Source of the DNA: an uncultured Brachyspira sp.
Lineage (GTDB): Bacteria > Spirochaetota > Brachyspiria > Brachyspirales > Brachyspiraceae
Length of the DNA stretch: 64,000 nt
Direction of reading: 5' to 3'
Assembly: GCF_944390845.1 (NCBI RefSeq)
Contig: NZ_CALXRM010000002.1
Coordinates: forward strand, 1 to 64,000
The notes under the pieces were generated by a model. It did not search any database. It saw only the letters and a program-made list of their open reading frames with translations, and was not told where the DNA came from. Each line of letters begins with the position of its first letter. The first letter of the stretch is position 1. Made by a program: the position numbers and the translations under genes. Below are positions 53,070-62,916 of the stretch, piece after piece.

Positions 53070-53711
53070 TTATTTATTAAAAATATTTTTTATTTCTCTA
53101 GCTAAATTTTCAGCTATTATTTTATGTGATTCTTTATCAAGATGTATTTGATCCTTTTCACTGGCTTTTACTATACTTCCTAAATCAAAAAAATGAACTT
53201 TTTCTTGTTCTGCAAGCAATTTATATTTGGAAGCTAATTCTTTAGATATTTGTACAGAATTTTGAGTAAACCCTGAAAAATCATTAACAATATCAACTTT
53301 CTCTCCAACTGGAGGAGGGGCAAGCAATAGAATTTCCGGTTTTTTATATCCCATTGGATCATCACTATTTCTTATTTTGAATATAAGTCTTTTCATTCCT
53401 TTAGCAATTAAGTTAGAAGTAGCAGAAAAATGTGCCTTTACATCATTCGTACCTAAAGATAGTATAACTAAATCTAATGGTTTATGTGTTTCTAATGATA
53501 TTTCTATATATGCCATTCCATTTCTGCCAGGTTCAAATGGATCATCAAATACAGTTGTTCTTCCTCCTAAACCTTCCTCAATAATTCTGTAATCATTACC
53601 TAAAATATTCTGTAATATTCCTGTCCATCTTTCATCTATAGAATATCTCTTATTTGCCATTGGTATAGAACCGAATGTGTTGCTGTCGCCATAACATAAT
53701 ATATTTATCAT
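53070..53711 (-). CDS. SGNH/GDSL hydrolase (arylesterase-like)
   Basis: A 213-residue SGNH hydrolase. Block I is CYGDSNTFGS (nucleophile Ser), block II is EEGLGGRTT (oxyanion Gly), block III is SLGTNDVK (oxyanion Asn) and block V is DQIHLDKESH (catalytic Asp/His). This pattern is that of the TesA/arylesterase branch that cleaves acyl or acetyl esters. No signal peptide, so cytoplasmic. Monocistronic. Confidence 0.9.
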   Translation of the reverse strand: MINILCYGDSNTFGSIPMANKRYSIDERWTGILQNILGNDYRIIEEGLGGRTTVFDDPFEPGRNGMAYIEISLETHKPLDLVILSLGTNDVKAHFSATSNLIAKGMKRLIFKIRNSDDPMGYKKPEILLLAPPPVGEKVDIVNDFSGFTQNSVQISKELASKYKLLAEQEKVHFFDLGSIVKASEKDQIHLDKESHKIIAENLAREIKNIFNK

Positions 53712-53742
53712 AATTTTATCTCCTATTATTGTTATGCTCGTC

Positions 53743-53772
53743 GACGAAATCCACCTACGGGTAGGTGTCGTC
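53743..53772. repeat. hairpin GACGA-CACCTAC / GTAGGTG-TCGTC
   Basis: Arms CACCTAC (53752-53758) and GTAGGTG (53761-53767), extended by GACGA / TCGTC across a 4-nt bulge. It is GC-rich compared with its surroundings and followed by related CCTACTTGGTGG and CTACGACTCGC words. Lies upstream of the SGNH hydrolase gene. Confidence 0.6.
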
Positions 53773-53873
53773 TACAATAACCTACTTGGTGGCTACGACT
53801 CGCTTTTTATTTTTTATTATTGTTAATATAACTAACATAAGTTTATATATTAATTATACTATTAATTTTTTAA

Positions 53874-53933
53874 AGCGATAAACGAGCAGCTGATAACTTT
53901 AGTTGTCAGCTACATTTAATCGAGTTTATCGCT
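53874..53933. repeat. 60-bp double-stem inverted repeat
   Basis: Outer arms AGCGATAAAC / GTTTATCGCT (perfect 10 bp) and inner arms AGCTGATAAC / GTTGTCAGCT (one mismatch) with asymmetric internal loops. It lies in a 970-bp gene-free stretch. It could be a structured RNA, a recombination site or a repeat remnant. Confidence 0.65.
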
Positions 53934-54033
53934 AGCAATAATACTAATAAAAATATATTTGTCAATATTTAATTATTAATAAATATATTTTTATATACTT
54001 ATATATTAAAAATTATTTTATATTTAGCTTTAA

Positions 54034-54129
54034 TTACATACCCGCCCTTTATTCTTTATTGTTTTATTTTGAAATTCTAATTTTTATTGTCTTTATAACT
54101 TAATCAGAAATTACAGCCCCCACCCAAGT
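54034..54129 (-). repeat. composite repeat, copy 2 (second part only, inverted)
   Basis: ATTACATACCCGCCCTTTAT to AATTACAGCCCCCACCCAAGT is the reverse complement of the second part of copies 1 and 3. The first part (ACCGCACG...) is missing; MITE-like unit G begins where it would be. Confidence 0.7.
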
Positions 54130-54132
54130 TTT

Positions 54133-54542
54133 TATTAGATTTAAAATTTTTAAGTTTGTCAATTTTTTTATTCAACTTTTTCCCGCCGCATACGCTCTGC
54201 GGACTTCGTCAAAGAACCTTATATCCTCGACAGGCTCGGATACGCTTCGCGAAAGTGCAAGTATAAAATTAGTACTAAATAATACTAAAATTGTTTTACA
54301 TGTATATAAATTATCAATTTAAGCTAAAATATAGCCATTCGCCGAAGGCAGGCCGTGCCTACTTTTTTGTGGCAATACCACCCTAAAGGACTTCCTATGG
54401 TCGCAGACACTTCCTTCCGTCGCAAAAGAAGTGGGGGTGCTACACGCTGTGTACTTCGTAAGGGCAAAGCCCTGCAGATATTTGAAATTTGAAAAAATTA
54501 TTTCTGACAAAATATAGTTGTTTAGGTATATAATTTATAGTA
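54133..54542 (+). repeat. MITE-like unit G (about 410 bp)
   Basis: The left end is worn (TTAGATTTAAAATTTTT then AAGTTTGTCAA); the right end GACAAAATATAGTTG then TTTAGGTATATA is intact. Interior closely follows units A and C (CCCGCCGCATACGCTCTGCG, ATATCCTCGACAGGCTCGG, GGTCGCAAAAGAAGTGGGG). The minus frame at 54319-54510 is rejected as a gene. Confidence 0.7.
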
Positions 54543-54680
54543 TTATTATGGATATGGAGTGTATATGATAAATTTATATTTTTATAGATGTATTATGATT
54601 TTTAGAAGATTTGTTTTTTATATATTTGCGGAAGTATTATATAATAATGTTTGATAAATACCCCCGCAAATAAAAATTTC

Positions 54681-55700
54681 TTATTGATTAGAATTATTTT
54701 CTATAAATTCTCTTGTACTATCAACATCATAATTATAAGTTTTAAAGCCTTCATTTTCAGTATTATATATATTAATAATGTTTATAATGTCTTTTAAATC
54801 TTTGAAATAGTCTTCATTAGTTACTATATCAGATATAATTCTTAATACATTATAATTATGAGTTGTGAAAAACATTTGCATATCATTATTTCTGCTTAGA
54901 GTTAATATGCTTCTTAATAAATGTCTTATAGCTTTGTTATGAAGTCCGTTTTCTATTTCATCAATAGATATGATAGAATATTTATTTACAAATATAGGAA
55001 GAATCACTGATAAGTATTTCTTTAATCCATCACCCATTAAATTTAATAATACTAATTCATTTATTCCTTCAACATTAACATAAATATCATTATTAAGTAC
55101 GCTTATTGCTTTTATATCTTTATTAAAGTAAGAAATCATTTCTAGTAATTGAGCTTCATTCTTATTTTTTAGTATTTCTATTAAATATGAAGTTAATGTG
55201 CTGTATTCTATTTTGCTTGGTATATATATTTCTTTTTTATCTTCTATATTTTCAGCTTTTCTATTCATCATATATATTGTATTATTAATATTTGGAATAG
55301 TTAAATTGTTTTCCTGAATTTCTTCATTATGAATGGCAATAATATTGTAATTTAATTCAACATTATCATTAGAAAGTTTTTTATTGTCTTTCACAATAGG
55401 GGAAATATTTATTTCATAATTAGTATCATCTTCTTGATTATAGTTAAAGCTGATATTATTATCATAATCAAAGTTATGAAATAGATTTTTTATCTCAACT
55501 TTATTTTCTATAAATCTGTTGATGCTTTTTATATTTTCAATTACTCCAATACGTGAAGATGATGAAATTAGAGTCATAGCTTCAAGCAGAGTTGTTTTTC
55601 CGCAATTATTTTCGCCGATTATAAAATTAATTTTTTTAATATTATCTATTTGTAACTTATCAAAACATCTGAAATTTTCTATGGATAGACTTTTTATCAT
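54681..55700 (-). CDS. AAA-family ATPase, OLD/RecF-like
   Basis: A 339-residue ATPase of the AAA_15/AAA_21 type. Walker A is IIGENNCGKTTLLEA (near residues 28-40), Walker B is ISIDEIENGLHN, and the H-loop is FFTTHNYNVLRI. It begins with IKSLSIENFRCF, typical of OLD-like and RecF-like proteins. There is no TOPRIM nuclease domain and no partner gene on either side, unlike most defence systems of this type. Flanked by repeat unit G. Could be a stand-alone defence or DNA-repair ATPase. Confidence 0.83.
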   Translation of the reverse strand: MIKSLSIENFRCFDKLQIDNIKKINFIIGENNCGKTTLLEAMTLISSSSRIGVIENIKSINRFIENKVEIKNLFHNFDYDNNISFNYNQEDDTNYEINISPIVKDNKKLSNDNVELNYNIIAIHNEEIQENNLTIPNINNTIYMMNRKAENIEDKKEIYIPSKIEYSTLTSYLIEILKNKNEAQLLEMISYFNKDIKAISVLNNDIYVNVEGINELVLLNLMGDGLKKYLSVILPIFVNKYSIISIDEIENGLHNKAIRHLLRSILTLSRNNDMQMFFTTHNYNVLRIISDIVTNEDYFKDLKDIINIINIYNTENEGFKTYNYDVDSTREFIENNSNQ

Positions 55701-55852
55701 AATAAAACCCGTTAAATTTAAATTAGTTTATTATTCAATATCGGAGTTTTTTAAAATAACATAAACATTAACTAATTTATATAAAATGATTTTTATTTTC
55801 ACAATTTGTGATATAATATGATTACATAATACATAATAATAGGGGTATATTT

Positions 55853-56566
55853 ATGGAAATACTTCCAGCAATAGATTTAAAAAACGGAGAAGTTGTAAGA
55901 CTTATTGAAGGTGATTATAATAATAAAACTACATATTTTACAGATCCTTTAGAAATATTAGATTTTTTCATAGAAAGCGGAAGTAAATATTTACATGTTG
56001 TGGATTTGGACGGTGCTAGTGACGGAGAAACAGTTAATTTTAAAACTATAGAAAAAATAATAAAGAAATGCGATCTATTCGTTGAAGTTGGCGGCGGAAT
56101 AAGAAATGAAGACACCATAAGAAAATATTTGGATATAGGTGTTAAAAGAACTATATTAGGTACTATTGCAGTTGAAAATACTAAATTTTTGGAAGATATG
56201 ATTAATAAGTATCAAAATCATATTGCAGTTTCAATAGATTCAAGGGATAGAATGATAGCTATAAAAGGCTGGAAGGAAATAAAAAAAGAGGATTCTGTTG
56301 AGTTTTGTAAGCAAATTGATGATATGGGAATTGATACAATAATATATACAGATATTTCAAAAGACGGAAAATTATCAGGCACTAATTTGGATATTTATAA
56401 AGAATTAAGAGAAAAAATTTCATGCAATATAATAGCTTCTGGCGGAGTTACATATAAAGATGAGATAAAAAAATTAAAAGATATGGGTATTAATGGGGCT
56501 ATAGTTGGAAAAGCAATATATGAGAAAAAAATTGATTTAAAACATATAATAGAAATTGCAAAATAA
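55853..56566 (+). CDS. hisA: phosphoribosylformimino-AICAR phosphate isomerase-like (HisA)
   Basis: A 237-residue (beta/alpha)8 barrel of the HisA/HisF family. The catalytic Asp is in LPAIDLKNGEVVRL (near residue 8) and the second in YTDISKDGKLSG; phosphate loops are VEVGGGIRN and ASGGVTY. It converts ProFAR to PRFAR in histidine biosynthesis. No other his gene is present, so it may belong to a scattered pathway. It lies 15 bp before the FkbM gene. Confidence 0.92.
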   Translation: MEILPAIDLKNGEVVRLIEGDYNNKTTYFTDPLEILDFFIESGSKYLHVVDLDGASDGETVNFKTIEKIIKKCDLFVEVGGGIRNEDTIRKYLDIGVKRTILGTIAVENTKFLEDMINKYQNHIAVSIDSRDRMIAIKGWKEIKKEDSVEFCKQIDDMGIDTIIYTDISKDGKLSGTNLDIYKELREKISCNIIASGGVTYKDEIKKLKDMGINGAIVGKAIYEKKIDLKHIIEIAK

Positions 56567-56581
56567 TTTATAGGTAATATT

Positions 56582-57529
56582 ATGAAAGAGTTATTGGAAG
56601 AATGCAGGAGCATAGTAAGAAAGAAATTTAGTAAAGATGAGATAGTAGCAACTGAAAATACGGATAATTTTATAAAAGCTATGATTGAAAGCGATAATTT
56701 TGTTCTTTTTTATAATATGCTTGAAGAAGAATATTCTAAGAGACTATTTAAAAGTTTGATAAGATATAGATATATGCTTTCATTTAATAGAGATGCTTAT
56801 ACTAATTTTGATAAGAAAATAAAATTAAGTATGAAATACGGTTCTATTAATATATTTTCTTGGGGCTTAAAGAGAATTTTATTTGGATTAAAGAAGTTTA
56901 AATATCCAAAAGAAATAGAGAATTTTTTACTTTTTTATATATTTGGTTTGGAACAGTATAATATCAAAGACATATTTGAAGTAAGCGATGACAGTGTAGT
57001 ATTTGATGTTGGTGCTTGGAAAGGCGATACAGCCTATTTCTTTTCAAAAAAATGTTCAGATAAGGCGAAAATTTATGCTTTTGAGCCGGATAAAAAGGCT
57101 TATGATACATTAAAAATGATAAAAGAGAAATATAAGCTGAATAATGTTATTTTAGAAAATGTTCTTTTTTCAAATAAAAATGAAGTTATTGATTTTGTAT
57201 CTATGACTCCTAATACTCCAACAGTACAAATGAATGCTATTACTGTAGATACATTTGTAGAAGAAAATAATATAGAAAGAATAGATTATTTAAAAATGGA
57301 TGTTGAAGGTGCTGAGATGCATATATTGGAAGGAAGTATAAATACTATAAAGAAATTCAGGCCTTATCTTGCTATAGCAATATATCATGGAGGCGAACTT
57401 TTTATGGAAGACTTTTATAAAGTTCCGATATTTATTAAAGAGATAACAGAAAATTATGAGTATTATATAAGAACTTTTTCACCTTGGGGCGGAGAAACTA
57501 TTCTTTTTTGTAAACCTAAAAATAGATAA
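56582..57529 (+). CDS. FkbM-family methyltransferase
   Basis: A 315-residue protein. The C-terminal half (about 130-310) is an FkbM SAM methyltransferase with VVFDVGAWKGDTAYFFS and YLKMDVEGAEMHILEGS. The N-terminal 130 residues are helical and without known motif. Such enzymes O-methylate sugars of surface glycans or lipids. Probably cotranscribed with hisA. Confidence 0.87.
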   Translation: MKELLEECRSIVRKKFSKDEIVATENTDNFIKAMIESDNFVLFYNMLEEEYSKRLFKSLIRYRYMLSFNRDAYTNFDKKIKLSMKYGSINIFSWGLKRILFGLKKFKYPKEIENFLLFYIFGLEQYNIKDIFEVSDDSVVFDVGAWKGDTAYFFSKKCSDKAKIYAFEPDKKAYDTLKMIKEKYKLNNVILENVLFSNKNEVIDFVSMTPNTPTVQMNAITVDTFVEENNIERIDYLKMDVEGAEMHILEGSINTIKKFRPYLAIAIYHGGELFMEDFYKVPIFIKEITENYEYYIRTFSPWGGETILFCKPKNR

Positions 57530-57626
57530 AAGACTAAAAATATGTTATAATACTACAGTTGTATAAATGTTGACTTTTTATTACTATACTTATAAAATCA
57601 GACTATATATTTAGGAGTTTAGATTT

Positions 57627-58271
57627 ATGGCAAAAAGAGATATGATAAATAGCGTTATAGGAGACGGTTCATCTTTTAAAGGTACTTTTATTGTAAAAGG
57701 CTCTTTTCAAATAGATGGAAAATTTGAAGGAGAATTAAAAATTGACGGACATTTGGTAATAGGTCCTAATGGTAAAGTAAAGACCAGTACTATAATGACA
57801 GAAAGTATTACAATAGCAGGTACTTTAATTGGTAATATTGATGCTAAAAGAGAAGTTATATTGATAGAAACAGGAAGAGTTTTAGGAAATATAGAGGCTC
57901 CTAAGATAGATGTTGGAGAAGGTGCTGTTATACAAGGAGAAATGACTATCACCGGCGGACAGAAAAAAGATATTACAAAAGTTGTTGAAGAATCATTTAC
58001 CGGTGTGAAAGCAGAAGATATAGTTATTGAAGATAATAACAATAATAATACAGTTGCTGCAGATAATGGCAGTACTTCTAATGATACTATAAATAATAAT
58101 AGTGATAATAATAATGTTGATTATAATAACAATGTTAATAATGACAACAATAATAATGTTGATTATAATAGCAATATTAATGACACTAATAATGTTAATT
58201 TATCAGAAAATAATACAAACAGTTTCGTAACAGCAGATAATCAAAATAATACTAATAATAGTATTTTTTAA
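57627..58271 (+). CDS. bactofilin with asparagine-rich tail
   Basis: A 214-residue polymer-forming cytoskeletal protein. Residues about 5-110 are the bactofilin beta-helix (SFKGTFIVKGSFQIDGKFEG, ITIAGTLIGNIDAK). The last 70 residues are low complexity, rich in Asn and Asp with runs of NNN, and may be disordered. Bactofilins assemble into membrane-attached filaments that shape the cell or organise the wall. Its neighbour downstream is map (20 bp). Confidence 0.9.
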   Translation: MAKRDMINSVIGDGSSFKGTFIVKGSFQIDGKFEGELKIDGHLVIGPNGKVKTSTIMTESITIAGTLIGNIDAKREVILIETGRVLGNIEAPKIDVGEGAVIQGEMTITGGQKKDITKVVEESFTGVKAEDIVIEDNNNNNTVAADNGSTSNDTINNNSDNNNVDYNNNVNNDNNNNVDYNSNINDTNNVNLSENNTNSFVTADNQNNTNNSIF

Positions 58272-58291
58272 TTTGTAAAGGTGTATAATAG

Positions 58292-59083
58292 ATGGCTATA
58301 AAAATAAAAACTCAAGCTGAAATTAATTTAATGCGTGAAAGCGGTCATATACTTGCTAATGTATTTAAAGAAGTTGAAAAGATAATACAGCCTGGTATTT
58401 CTACAAAAGAGATAGATAAATTCGTATACGATTATATAAGAAAGCATAATGCCAAACCTTCATTTAAAGGTTATGGAAATCCTCCTTTTCCAGGTTCTGT
58501 TTGTGCTTCTATTAATAATGAAGTAATACATGGCATACCTAGTAAAAAGAAGATTTTAAAAGACGGAGACATTATAGGACTTGATATAGGCGTATATTTT
58601 AAAGGATATCATTCAGACAGAGCATTTACTTATAAAGTAGGTAATGTATCAGAAGATGCTGCAAGATTGATTGAAGTTACTATGGAGTCATTTTTTAATG
58701 GCGTAAAAAAGATAAAAGACGGTGTACATTTGGGTGATGTTTCTCATGCCATACAAAAAACTGCTGAAGATGCTGGTTATTCTCTTGTAAGAGAGTTTCA
58801 AGGTCATGGAGTAGGAGCAAATTTGCATGAAGAACCTGCGGTACCAAATAGAGGAAAAGAGGGAGCAGGTCCTATACTTAAAACTAATATGGTTATAGCA
58901 ATAGAGCCTATGGTTAATATGGGACATCATGCTATTTTGATAGAAGATGATGATTGGACTATTATTACAAGAGATGGTTCATTATCTGCTCATTATGAAC
59001 ATACTGTAGCAGTTAAAGAAGACGGCGTTGAAATATTAACCGCTTTAGAAGATGATGAATTTGTAAAAAAGTATCTTGGTTAA
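58292..59083 (+). CDS. map: methionine aminopeptidase, type I
   Basis: A 263-residue MetAP that removes N-terminal Met. All five metal ligands can be placed: the two Asp in GLDIGVYFKGYHSDRAF, His in GHGVGANLHEEP, Glu in IAIEPMVNMG and the last Glu in SAHYEHTVAV. Length is normal (E. coli 264). Not next to ribosomal genes, as it often is in other bacteria. Confidence 0.96.
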   Translation: MAIKIKTQAEINLMRESGHILANVFKEVEKIIQPGISTKEIDKFVYDYIRKHNAKPSFKGYGNPPFPGSVCASINNEVIHGIPSKKKILKDGDIIGLDIGVYFKGYHSDRAFTYKVGNVSEDAARLIEVTMESFFNGVKKIKDGVHLGDVSHAIQKTAEDAGYSLVREFQGHGVGANLHEEPAVPNRGKEGAGPILKTNMVIAIEPMVNMGHHAILIEDDDWTIITRDGSLSAHYEHTVAVKEDGVEILTALEDDEFVKKYLG

Positions 59084-59135
59084 TAATATATTTATTTTAT
59101 ATAAAATTTATCTATAACAACATTAGGATATTAGT

Positions 59136-60917
59136 ATGTCTGCTTTTGAAATTAAAGAAGAATTTATTTTAAATGGAAAACCAATAAAAATTTTATCTGG
59201 TGCTATTCACTATTTTAGATTTGTAAAAGAATATTGGGAAGATTGTTTTTACAATTTAAAGGCAGCAGGATTTAATACTGTTGAAACATATATACCTTGG
59301 AATATTCATGAGATAGATGAGGGAGTTTTTGATTTTTCAGGAAATAAAGATATAGCAGCTTTTATTAAGCTTGCTCAGAAAATGGATTTATTGGTTATAT
59401 TAAGACCTACTCCTTATATATGTGCTGAGTGGGAATTCGGAGGACTTCCTGCATGGCTTTTAAGATATGATAATATAAAAGTACGTACTAATACAGAATT
59501 GTTTTTAAGTAAAGTTGATGCTTATTATAAAGAGCTATTTAAACATATTGCTGATTTACAGATCACTAGGAATGGCCCAGTAATCATGATGCAGATTGAA
59601 AATGAATATGGTTCTTTTGGTAATGATAAAGGCTATCTTAGAGCATTAAAAAATATTATGCAAAAATATGGTGCTGAAGTGCCTTTATTTACTTCAGACG
59701 GAGCTTGGGACGCTGTTTTGGAAGCTGGAACATTAGTAGATGATGGGATATTAGCTACTGTTAATTTTGGTTCTCAGGCTAAAGAAAGTTTTGAGGCAGC
59801 AGAAAAATTCTTTGAAAGAAAAGGCATAAAAAATCCATTAATGTGTATGGAATTTTGGGACGGCTGGTTTAATTTATGGAAAGAGCCTATAATCAAGAGA
59901 GATGCTGATGATTTTATAATGGAAGTAAAAGAGATTTTGAAAAAAGGCAGTATAAATTTATATATGTTTATAGGAGGAACTAATTTCGGTTTTTATAATG
60001 GTACTTCTGTAACAGGTTATACTGATTTTCCTCAAATTACATCTTATGATTATGATGCTGTTCTTACAGAGTGGGGAGAACCTACAGATAAATTTTATAA
60101 ACTTCAGAAACTTATAAATGAATTATTTCCTGAAATAAAGACTTTTGAGCCTAGAGATCATAAAAGAGCTAATTTTGGAGAGGCTAAACTAAAAGATAAA
60201 ACCTCATTATTTTCAGTGGCAGATAAAATATCAAAATGTCAAAAGAGTGATTATCCTATAACTATGGAAAAGGCTGGAAATGGTTATGGATATATGTTGT
60301 ATAGAACTCATGTTACAGGTTTTGGCTATAATATGAAGGTAAAAGCTGTTGGAGTTTCTGACAGAGTACATTTCTATTTAAATGGAGAATATAAAGGCGT
60401 ACAATATCAAGATGAAATCGGCGATATTATAGAAATGAAATTTAATAATGGTGATAATATATTAGAGTTATTGGTTGAAAATGTAGGACGTGTTAATTAC
60501 GGTTATAAACTTCAGGAATGCAGTCAGATTAAAGGTATTCGCATAGGAGTTATGGTTGATATACATTTTGAAACAGGCTGGGAGCAGTATGCTTTATCTT
60601 TAGAAAATATTAATGATCTAGATTTTAATTGTGAGTGGAAAGAGAATACGCCTTCATTTTATCGTTATGAATTTGAAGTTAATGAGGCAGCTGATACTTT
60701 TATTGATTGTTCTAAACTTGGAAAGGGGGCAGCATTTATAAACGGCTTTAATTTGGGAAGATATTGGAGTGAAGGTCCTGCATGTTATTTATATGTACCA
60801 GCACCTCTTTTGAAAGTCGGATTGAATGAAATTATTATTTTTGAAACAGAAAATATTATACAAGAGAGTTTAGCACTTAAAGAAAATCCTGTTTATAAAG
60901 ATGTTAAAAAGGTATAA
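59136..60917 (+). CDS. beta-galactosidase, glycoside hydrolase family 35
   Basis: A 593-residue GH35 enzyme. The barrel starts SGAIHYFRFVKEYWEDCFYNLK; the acid/base Glu is in IMMQIENEYGSFG (near residue 156) and the nucleophile Glu in LMCMEFWDGWF (near 238). C-terminal beta-sandwich domains (about 350-590) end with GFNLGRYWSEGP, as in other family members. No signal peptide, so it acts on imported beta-galactosides. Host mucin sugars are a plausible source. Confidence 0.94.
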   Translation: MSAFEIKEEFILNGKPIKILSGAIHYFRFVKEYWEDCFYNLKAAGFNTVETYIPWNIHEIDEGVFDFSGNKDIAAFIKLAQKMDLLVILRPTPYICAEWEFGGLPAWLLRYDNIKVRTNTELFLSKVDAYYKELFKHIADLQITRNGPVIMMQIENEYGSFGNDKGYLRALKNIMQKYGAEVPLFTSDGAWDAVLEAGTLVDDGILATVNFGSQAKESFEAAEKFFERKGIKNPLMCMEFWDGWFNLWKEPIIKRDADDFIMEVKEILKKGSINLYMFIGGTNFGFYNGTSVTGYTDFPQITSYDYDAVLTEWGEPTDKFYKLQKLINELFPEIKTFEPRDHKRANFGEAKLKDKTSLFSVADKISKCQKSDYPITMEKAGNGYGYMLYRTHVTGFGYNMKVKAVGVSDRVHFYLNGEYKGVQYQDEIGDIIEMKFNNGDNILELLVENVGRVNYGYKLQECSQIKGIRIGVMVDIHFETGWEQYALSLENINDLDFNCEWKENTPSFYRYEFEVNEAADTFIDCSKLGKGAAFINGFNLGRYWSEGPACYLYVPAPLLKVGLNEIIIFETENIIQESLALKENPVYKDVKKV

Positions 60918-60992
60918 GGCATAAAAAACTATAATGTAAAATATTATTATACCGATATATTTATCAATAAAACTTTATTTTTGATGTAGCTT

Positions 60993-61820
60993 ATGAAACG
61001 TATATTTTTTATATTTAATATATTAGTACTTGGTACTTTATCTGTATATGCAGGTCAATCACTTAAGACTCCAAATAGAACTGCAGATACTACTAAACAT
61101 ATTACTGTAGATACAAATATGTATAGGTCTTTATTTACTGGTAAATTGGAGCCTGCTTGGGTATATATAGGAGAAGCTAAAAGAGCAATATATAATGGTG
61201 ATATTTCTTTTGCATTATACATTATGAACAAAACATTAATGTATTATCCTGATAATGCAGATGCTCATTACTTTTTAGGTGTTATATATGAAAAAGAAGG
61301 AGGAAATCCTGCCGAGCAAGGCGGAGCTGCTTCTTATAAATTAGCTATAGAAGAATACAAAAAGGCTATTAATTTAGCTACTAATCTTACAATACCGGCA
61401 TATAAATTAGATGCATATTTCAGTCTTTTATATATTTATGAAAAATTGATAGATGAAGATAATTATGCTATTATAGAAAAAGAAATTATTAATTTAGCTG
61501 AAACTTCCTATAAAACTGAAGAAAAAGGAAGAATATATTTTAGATTAGCTGAACATTATGGCAAAAGAAATAGAGGAACTGCTGCAATAGATTATTATAG
61601 ACAGGCTTATATTAATGATTATAGACAAAAGTTGTCTCTTTTTAGAATGTCTTTAATATATAGAAGAATGCGCAGTTATGTTCAAGAGAAAGAGGCTTTA
61701 TTACTTGCTAGTAAATATACTTTTGATAATGTAGAGCCTAGTAATTTTGATGTAGATAAAGCTATTTATCAAAGATTAGAAGCTTTAAAGAATGTAAGGA
61801 TACCAAAAAAATTAAATTAA
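60993..61820 (+). CDS. exported TPR protein
   Basis: A 275-residue protein with a signal peptide (about 1-20, ending VYAGQ) and several TPR-like helical pairs (AKRAIYNGDISFALYIMNKT, DAHYFLGVIYEKEGG, RIYFRLAEHYGKRNRGTAAI). Probably periplasmic; function unknown. It has its own terminator. Confidence 0.8.
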   Translation: MKRIFFIFNILVLGTLSVYAGQSLKTPNRTADTTKHITVDTNMYRSLFTGKLEPAWVYIGEAKRAIYNGDISFALYIMNKTLMYYPDNADAHYFLGVIYEKEGGNPAEQGGAASYKLAIEEYKKAINLATNLTIPAYKLDAYFSLLYIYEKLIDEDNYAIIEKEIINLAETSYKTEEKGRIYFRLAEHYGKRNRGTAAIDYYRQAYINDYRQKLSLFRMSLIYRRMRSYVQEKEALLLASKYTFDNVEPSNFDVDKAIYQRLEALKNVRIPKKLN

Positions 61821-61843
61821 TTTGTTTAATGAAATAATTATAG

Positions 61844-61879
61844 AAAGCAATGGTTATTAATATAATCATTGCTTTTTTT
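61844..61879 (+). terminator. terminator of the exported TPR gene
   Basis: AAAGCAATGGTTAT pairs with ATAATCATTGCTTT (one mismatch) around a 4-nt loop, followed by a T-tract. Confidence 0.85.
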
Positions 61880-61953
61880 ATATTTAGGTATTGTATAAAA
61901 ATAATAATTATATATAATTTTATATCAAATTATCTAATAAAAGAATAAGTAAT

Positions 61954-62868
61954 ATGAAAATCAATAAAATATTTTTATTATTGTTAATTGCAATATCATT
62001 AAATTTATACTCACAAGAAAATGAATTAAATTATGTTGGTGATGATTACACTTTTACAAATCCTTTTCGTATGTATAATGTAGATAAATATTATATGGGT
62101 TGGCAAGATCCTAGGGCTTTTATAGGACGTATATTTTTTGGTAAGAACTTTAATGTATATAAAAATTTATCTCTTATTGCTCCAGATGTTGAGTGGGATT
62201 TTAAATCAGTGAATGTGTATGTTGAAGGCCGTTTAGCAAGCGAAATAATGTTTTATAGAAATAAATATTTTTCAGTTGGTATGGGCGGGGCAATGGAAAT
62301 ATCTATACTTGGAAGAAATACAGGACTATTTGATGTTTATGATTTTTCAGGTCAATTTATGGTATTTGCTGATCTCTGGCTTCAAAATCTAGTTGGTATT
62401 AATATGAAGATAAGATTAATACCTATGTATCATCAATCTACACATTTAGTTGATGGGTTTAAGGGAGACACTCATATAAAGAGCGGAAGCAGTTATGAAT
62501 TTGCATCTTTAGCAGTTTATTATTATATTAAGAATTTTAGTATTTATTTAGGTACAGAGTTTTCTTATAATGCAGTTGGAAATAGCCCTCAATTATTTAG
62601 AATACATACTGGATTAGATTACAGATTTCCTTTATATAAAGATCAAATTAGTTTAATTACTGGTATAAATATAGCTGCTATTTTAGATAAAAAAGACAGA
62701 CTTGGATTTATAAAAGAACCTTGGCATGCAGCAGTAAATTTTGGACTTGGAGTTGAGTTTTATAGATATGTTGTATCTTTGAAGGTGGGTTATGGAAAAC
62801 CTAGAGGTGCTTCTAGTTATTTCGGCTATGAGACTAAAGTTGGACTTGAGATAAGTTTATTATTTTAA
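61954..62868 (+). CDS. outer-membrane beta-barrel-like protein (DUF1207-like)
   Basis: A 304-residue exported protein with a signal peptide (about 1-20, ending NLYSQ). The mature part alternates hydrophobic and polar residues in amphipathic strands and ends with a C-terminal aromatic (EISLLF), as in outer-membrane barrels. ADLWLQNLVGINMKIRLIPMYHQSTHLVDGF resembles DUF1207 proteins, which are otherwise uncharacterised. Likely an outer-membrane protein. Confidence 0.7.
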   Translation: MKINKIFLLLLIAISLNLYSQENELNYVGDDYTFTNPFRMYNVDKYYMGWQDPRAFIGRIFFGKNFNVYKNLSLIAPDVEWDFKSVNVYVEGRLASEIMFYRNKYFSVGMGGAMEISILGRNTGLFDVYDFSGQFMVFADLWLQNLVGINMKIRLIPMYHQSTHLVDGFKGDTHIKSGSSYEFASLAVYYYIKNFSIYLGTEFSYNAVGNSPQLFRIHTGLDYRFPLYKDQISLITGINIAAILDKKDRLGFIKEPWHAAVNFGLGVEFYRYVVSLKVGYGKPRGASSYFGYETKVGLEISLLF

Positions 62869-62916
62869 ATTTAATCTGTTGTATTATATAATATATAAAT
62901 ATTTTTTGTTTATTTA

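Noticed and set aside
54319-54510. Minus-strand 63-codon frame
   Set aside because: Inside repeat unit G; no ribosome site or family.
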